Positions 61,561 to 64,000 of a stretch of 64,000 bases of DNA are shown piece after piece. The notes under the pieces are model-generated. The model had not been told where the DNA came from. It saw only the letters and a program-made list of their open reading frames with translations, and ran no database searches. Position numbers and translations under genes: made by a program. This DNA comes from Paenibacillus sp. UNC499MF (lineage in GTDB: Bacteria > Bacillota > Bacilli > Paenibacillales > NBRC-103111). The first letter of the stretch is position 1; each line of letters opens with the position of its first letter. The stretch covers positions 49,924-113,923 of the forward strand of contig NZ_FNVF01000013.1 in NCBI RefSeq assembly GCF_900107975.1, written 5' to 3'.

Positions 61561-62043
61561 TCACACCGCCGCTACCACGGATTTGATCCGCTCGATTTGC
61601 GCCAGGTGGGTCTGCACATGCGCCGTAAAAGCATTCACGACAGACGCCAGAGTTACGCTTTCCCCTTTGAAATTGACACCGGTTTTCTCCCAGTCCGCTT
61701 CAGTAAGCCGCCGGAACAAAACCGCGTTGTACTGCAGCAGCGCCGCATAACCGTCCAATAGCTCGGAAACGCCGCTTTCGTTCGCCCGCTGTCCTTCCAC
61801 CCACGGGTCCTGCGCGAATCCCGGCAGGATTTTATCCGAGCCCGCCAAAATTTCACGGATGCGGAAGGAGACTACGATATTGTGATCGGCCAGATGCGCC
61901 AGCACCTCCGTAATGCTCCATTTTCCCGGAGCTTCTTTCCGCTTGAGCTGCTCTTCGTCCAATCCCTCGATCGCCAGTTTTAATTGATTGTATACCGATA
62001 AGTAAAGTTGGATATCAACGTTTAAAATGCCTGAACCGCTCAT
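61561..62043 (-). CDS. DinB family protein, sulfur-operon member
   Basis: Predicted 160-aa DinB-like protein with metal-site histidines in WSITEVLAHLADHNIVVSFR and FTAHVQTHLAQIERI. Thiol-dependent transferase activity is known for some DinB-fold enzymes (bacillithiol/mycothiol), which would suit this context; inference. AAGGAGG precedes ATG 62043. Confidence 0.83.
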   Translation of the reverse strand: MSGSGILNVDIQLYLSVYNQLKLAIEGLDEEQLKRKEAPGKWSITEVLAHLADHNIVVSFRIREILAGSDKILPGFAQDPWVEGQRANESGVSELLDGYAALLQYNAVLFRRLTEADWEKTGVNFKGESVTLASVVNAFTAHVQTHLAQIERIKSVVAAV

Positions 62044-62063
62044 TTATTTTCCTCCTTATGGAG

Positions 62064-63224
62064 TCATCCGGAGACCATGGGACCCGGGGACCCTTGTGTA
62101 AAACGCGACAAAGCAAACGGCCTGGTATCGAACGGCGTCCGTCCGTACAGCGTTAAATCGGCGAGAATTTCTCCGACGACACTCGAAAACTTGAACCCGT
62201 GACCCGAGAATCCTCCCGCCAGAAGAACGGACGGATGAGCCGGATGACGGTCGATAATAAACTGCTCATCGGGCGAAAGCTCGTATTTGCAGACGGCTCC
62301 CCGGTTCAACCGGCCTGCCGCCTGTGGCAGATAAGCTTCCAGCGCCCGGCGCAGGTCTCCCTCGTCCTCATCGTAACGGCCGAAAGGCTCCAGTGCTTCT
62401 CCCGCCGTCCATTCCACGCCGGTGTCGTGTCTGCCGATCTTGACTCCCGCGCCGCCGATGTCCGGAAAGCCGTAGTAGCCTCCCTCGCCGCCGCCTATCG
62501 TGAAGCCCGGGAAGCGTCCCGCATCGAACAGGGGCCGTTTCGGCTGAAACCAGCCTACCGCTTTGCGGACCGCCCGGACGGGCAGCTTCACAAACGGCTC
62601 CAGCGTGCGGAACCAGGCGCCGGTCGCGAGGATCGCCTGCTGCGCGTGGTACACGCCCTGATCCGTATGGACGGCGACGCCGCCTTCCCGGGCATAAAGC
62701 TGGCGCACGGGCGTATCCGGCAGCAGGCGGGCTCCCGCCTCTTCGGCCAGCCTCCGGTAAGCGGAGACACACTTCTCGCTGAACAGGTAGCCGGCGTCCG
62801 GCTCATACATTCCGGCGAAATGCGCCGGAAGCTCGAAGCCCGGCCACCGGCGGCCGATCTCCGCCGCGTCCAGCAGCTCGACGCGGACGCCCAGCTTCCG
62901 GGCGTCTTCGGCCCGGCTGCGGAACGCGTCCGCGCCCGCGATGTTGATCACGCCGGACGGGACTGACAGCTCTGTGCCGGTCTCCGCCTGGAGCTCATCC
63001 CAGAGCTCCTGGGCGCGCAGCGCCATCGTGATGTAGGCGGGGCCTCCGCTGTAAGCGTGGCGGATAAGCCGGGGCTCCCCGTGATGGCTGCCTTCCCCGT
63101 GCGGCGGGTTGAAGGCGTCGATGAGCAGCGTCCGCGCCCCCTGCTTCGCCAGGTGGTAGCCCGCGCTCATGCCCATCGAGCCCGCCCCGACCACGATGAC
63201 GTCATACGTCATCCCGCCGTTCAC
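62064..63224 (-). CDS. FAD-dependent N-methyl amino acid oxidase (sarcosine oxidase/MTOX type)
   Basis: Predicted 386-aa flavoprotein of the monomeric sarcosine oxidase/N-methyltryptophan oxidase family. Seen: YDVIVVGAGSMGMSAGYHLAKQG dinucleotide fold (in parts), HGEGSHHGEPRLIRHAY near the FAD site, AILATGAWF, and GGFSGHGFKFSSVVGEILADL. The usual covalent-FAD Cys is not obvious in the expected C-terminal motif (KYELSPDEQFIID shows CKYELSPD with Cys just before), so it may be present there. Start GTG 63224 overlaps the upstream M20 stop by 4 bp. Confidence 0.87.
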   Translation of the reverse strand: MNGGMTYDVIVVGAGSMGMSAGYHLAKQGARTLLIDAFNPPHGEGSHHGEPRLIRHAYSGGPAYITMALRAQELWDELQAETGTELSVPSGVINIAGADAFRSRAEDARKLGVRVELLDAAEIGRRWPGFELPAHFAGMYEPDAGYLFSEKCVSAYRRLAEEAGARLLPDTPVRQLYAREGGVAVHTDQGVYHAQQAILATGAWFRTLEPFVKLPVRAVRKAVGWFQPKRPLFDAGRFPGFTIGGGEGGYYGFPDIGGAGVKIGRHDTGVEWTAGEALEPFGRYDEDEGDLRRALEAYLPQAAGRLNRGAVCKYELSPDEQFIIDRHPAHPSVLLAGGFSGHGFKFSSVVGEILADLTLYGRTPFDTRPFALSRFTQGSPGPMVSG

Positions 63225-64000
63225 CCGTTCTCTCCGCTTGCGGGCCGCTCCGAGAGTTCCAGGAGCGTCCGGACGGCAAGCTCCGAGAAAAATCGCGCGC
63301 TCACCGGCAGGGCCGCTTCATCCAGATCGAACGCCGGATGATGCCACTCGTGCGGTCCATCGGTCCCGACGAAGACGAACAGCCCGGGGACTTCCCGCTG
63401 ATAGAAGGCGAAGTCTTCTCCCGCCGGAGACGGTACAGGCGTAATCGCGCTGTAGCCGAGGGCGTCCGCCGTGGTTCTCGCAAGCGCGGCCAGCTCGGCC
63501 GAGTTGTTCACGGGAGGCGGCCCCTGAATCCAGCGGAGCGACGCTTTCGTCCCGCCGGCGGCCGCCACTCCCTCGACAACTTCGCGGAAGCGCGTCAGCA
63601 CGCGGCTCCGGACGCCTTCGTCAAAGGTGCGGATCGTGCCTTCCAGCAGCGCTTTCTCCGGAATGACGTTCCAGGCGGTGCCGCTGTGCAGCTTCGTTAC
63701 GCTGACGACGGCGCTGTCCAGCGAGCTGATATTGCGGCTGACGATGGACTGGACCGCCGAAACGATCTGCGCGGACGCCACGATCGGATCGCTTCCGGCT
63801 TCGGGCAGGGCCGCATGCGAGCCCCGGCCCTCAATCTCGGCGATGAAGCCGTCCGCGGCCGCCATCAGCGGGCCTTCCTTGATGCCGATCGTTCCTACCG
63901 GCAGATCCGGCTTGTTGTGCAGCCCGAACACGGCCCGCACATTCTCCAGCGCCCCGCTGCCGATCACTTTGAGAGCGCCGCTCGCTTTCTCCTCGGCCGG
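63221..64000 (-). CDS. M20 family amidohydrolase (partial, runs off window)
   Basis: C-terminal ~260 residues of an M20/HipO-type amidohydrolase; the reading frame stays open to the window end, where PAEEKASGALKVIGSGALENV matches the conserved FQPAEE...GAL region, so the true start lies beyond 64000. Visible: VRAVFGLHNKPDLPVGTI, dimer-domain ALPEAGSDPIVASAQIVSAVQ and the metal-site region GEDFAFYQREVPGLFVFVG, HHPAFDLDE. Relatives deacylate N-acetyl amino acids, e.g. N-acetyl-cysteine derivatives in S-alkyl-cysteine salvage. Coupled to the FAD oxidase gene by a GTGA overlap. Confidence 0.92.
   Translation of the reverse strand, partial: PAEEKASGALKVIGSGALENVRAVFGLHNKPDLPVGTIGIKEGPLMAAADGFIAEIEGRGSHAALPEAGSDPIVASAQIVSAVQSIVSRNISSLDSAVVSVTKLHSGTAWNVIPEKALLEGTIRTFDEGVRSRVLTRFREVVEGVAAAGGTKASLRWIQGPPPVNNSAELAALARTTADALGYSAITPVPSPAGEDFAFYQREVPGLFVFVGTDGPHEWHHPAFDLDEAALPVSARFFSELAVRTLLELSERPASGENG

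Overview
The window reads as chromosomal DNA of an endospore-forming Gram-positive bacterium, most likely Paenibacillaceae (Paenibacillus or a close relative). The support is an alpha/beta-type small acid-soluble spore protein, a YtaF-type sporulation membrane protein, a CotH-type spore coat kinase with repeat-rich coat-like proteins, strong AAGGAGG-type ribosome binding sites, frequent TTG/GTG starts, fairly high GC, a large secreted chitinase, and Firmicutes-type regulation (cre box, Pho boxes, c-di-GMP-I riboswitch). The assignment rests on gene content only; no database was searched.

Layout. 1-9.2 kb: low-complexity DNA, a KDPG-type aldolase with a metallo-hydrolase, a SufR-like regulator, small membrane proteins, tRNA-Ala(GGC) followed by unusual tandem copies of its own 3' end and terminator, an Rpn-family nuclease and an old-yellow-enzyme oxidoreductase. 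9.3-14.6 kb: an Lrp regulator, a FusB-type EF-G-binding protein behind what looks like a translational attenuator, small membrane proteins, an azoreductase with a palindromic operator, a DUF2642 protein, nrdR and a SASP gene. 14.6-20.3 kb: a minus-strand housekeeping block, polA-mutM-ytaF-coaE-lytic transglycosylase. 21.2-26.1 kb: a hexanucleotide satellite and the pstS-pstC-pstA-pstB-phoU phosphate operon with two Pho-box arrays. 26.3-39.2 kb: a divergent chemoreceptor, a two-catalytic-domain chitinase with a perfect cre box, an orphan solute-binding lipoprotein co-transcribed with a GGDEF-EAL protein under a c-di-GMP-I riboswitch, and a catalase. 39.4-43.6 kb: tRNA hydroxylase TrhO, a Gfo/Idh/MocA oxidoreductase, a GNAT acetyltransferase, and a two-gene TIR-domain operon. 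43.9-50.5 kb: L-fucose catabolism (fucU, fucI, kinase, fucA) with a divergent LacI regulator and repeated operators. 50.4-54.0 kb: a probable spore-coat island (CotH kinase, a CotG-like Thr/Gly/Arg/His repeat protein, a TRGNQ-repeat protein and a third relative). 54.2-64 kb: organosulfur uptake and salvage genes (metQ-metI-metN with an attenuator leader, two LLM monooxygenases, cysteine synthase, OsmC, DinB, a FAD amine oxidase and an M20 amidohydrolase that runs off the end).

How parts work together. The pst operon, fuc operon, riboswitch-GGDEF unit and fusB-like leader each carry visible cis-regulation matching their gene products. The sulfur genes resemble the logic of the B. subtilis S-alkyl-cysteine salvage operons (importer, LLM monooxygenase, M20 deacylase). 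The least-explained units are the TIR plus 66-residue gene pair, the CotH/repeat-protein island, the tRNA-Ala 3'-end repeats and the metN leader.
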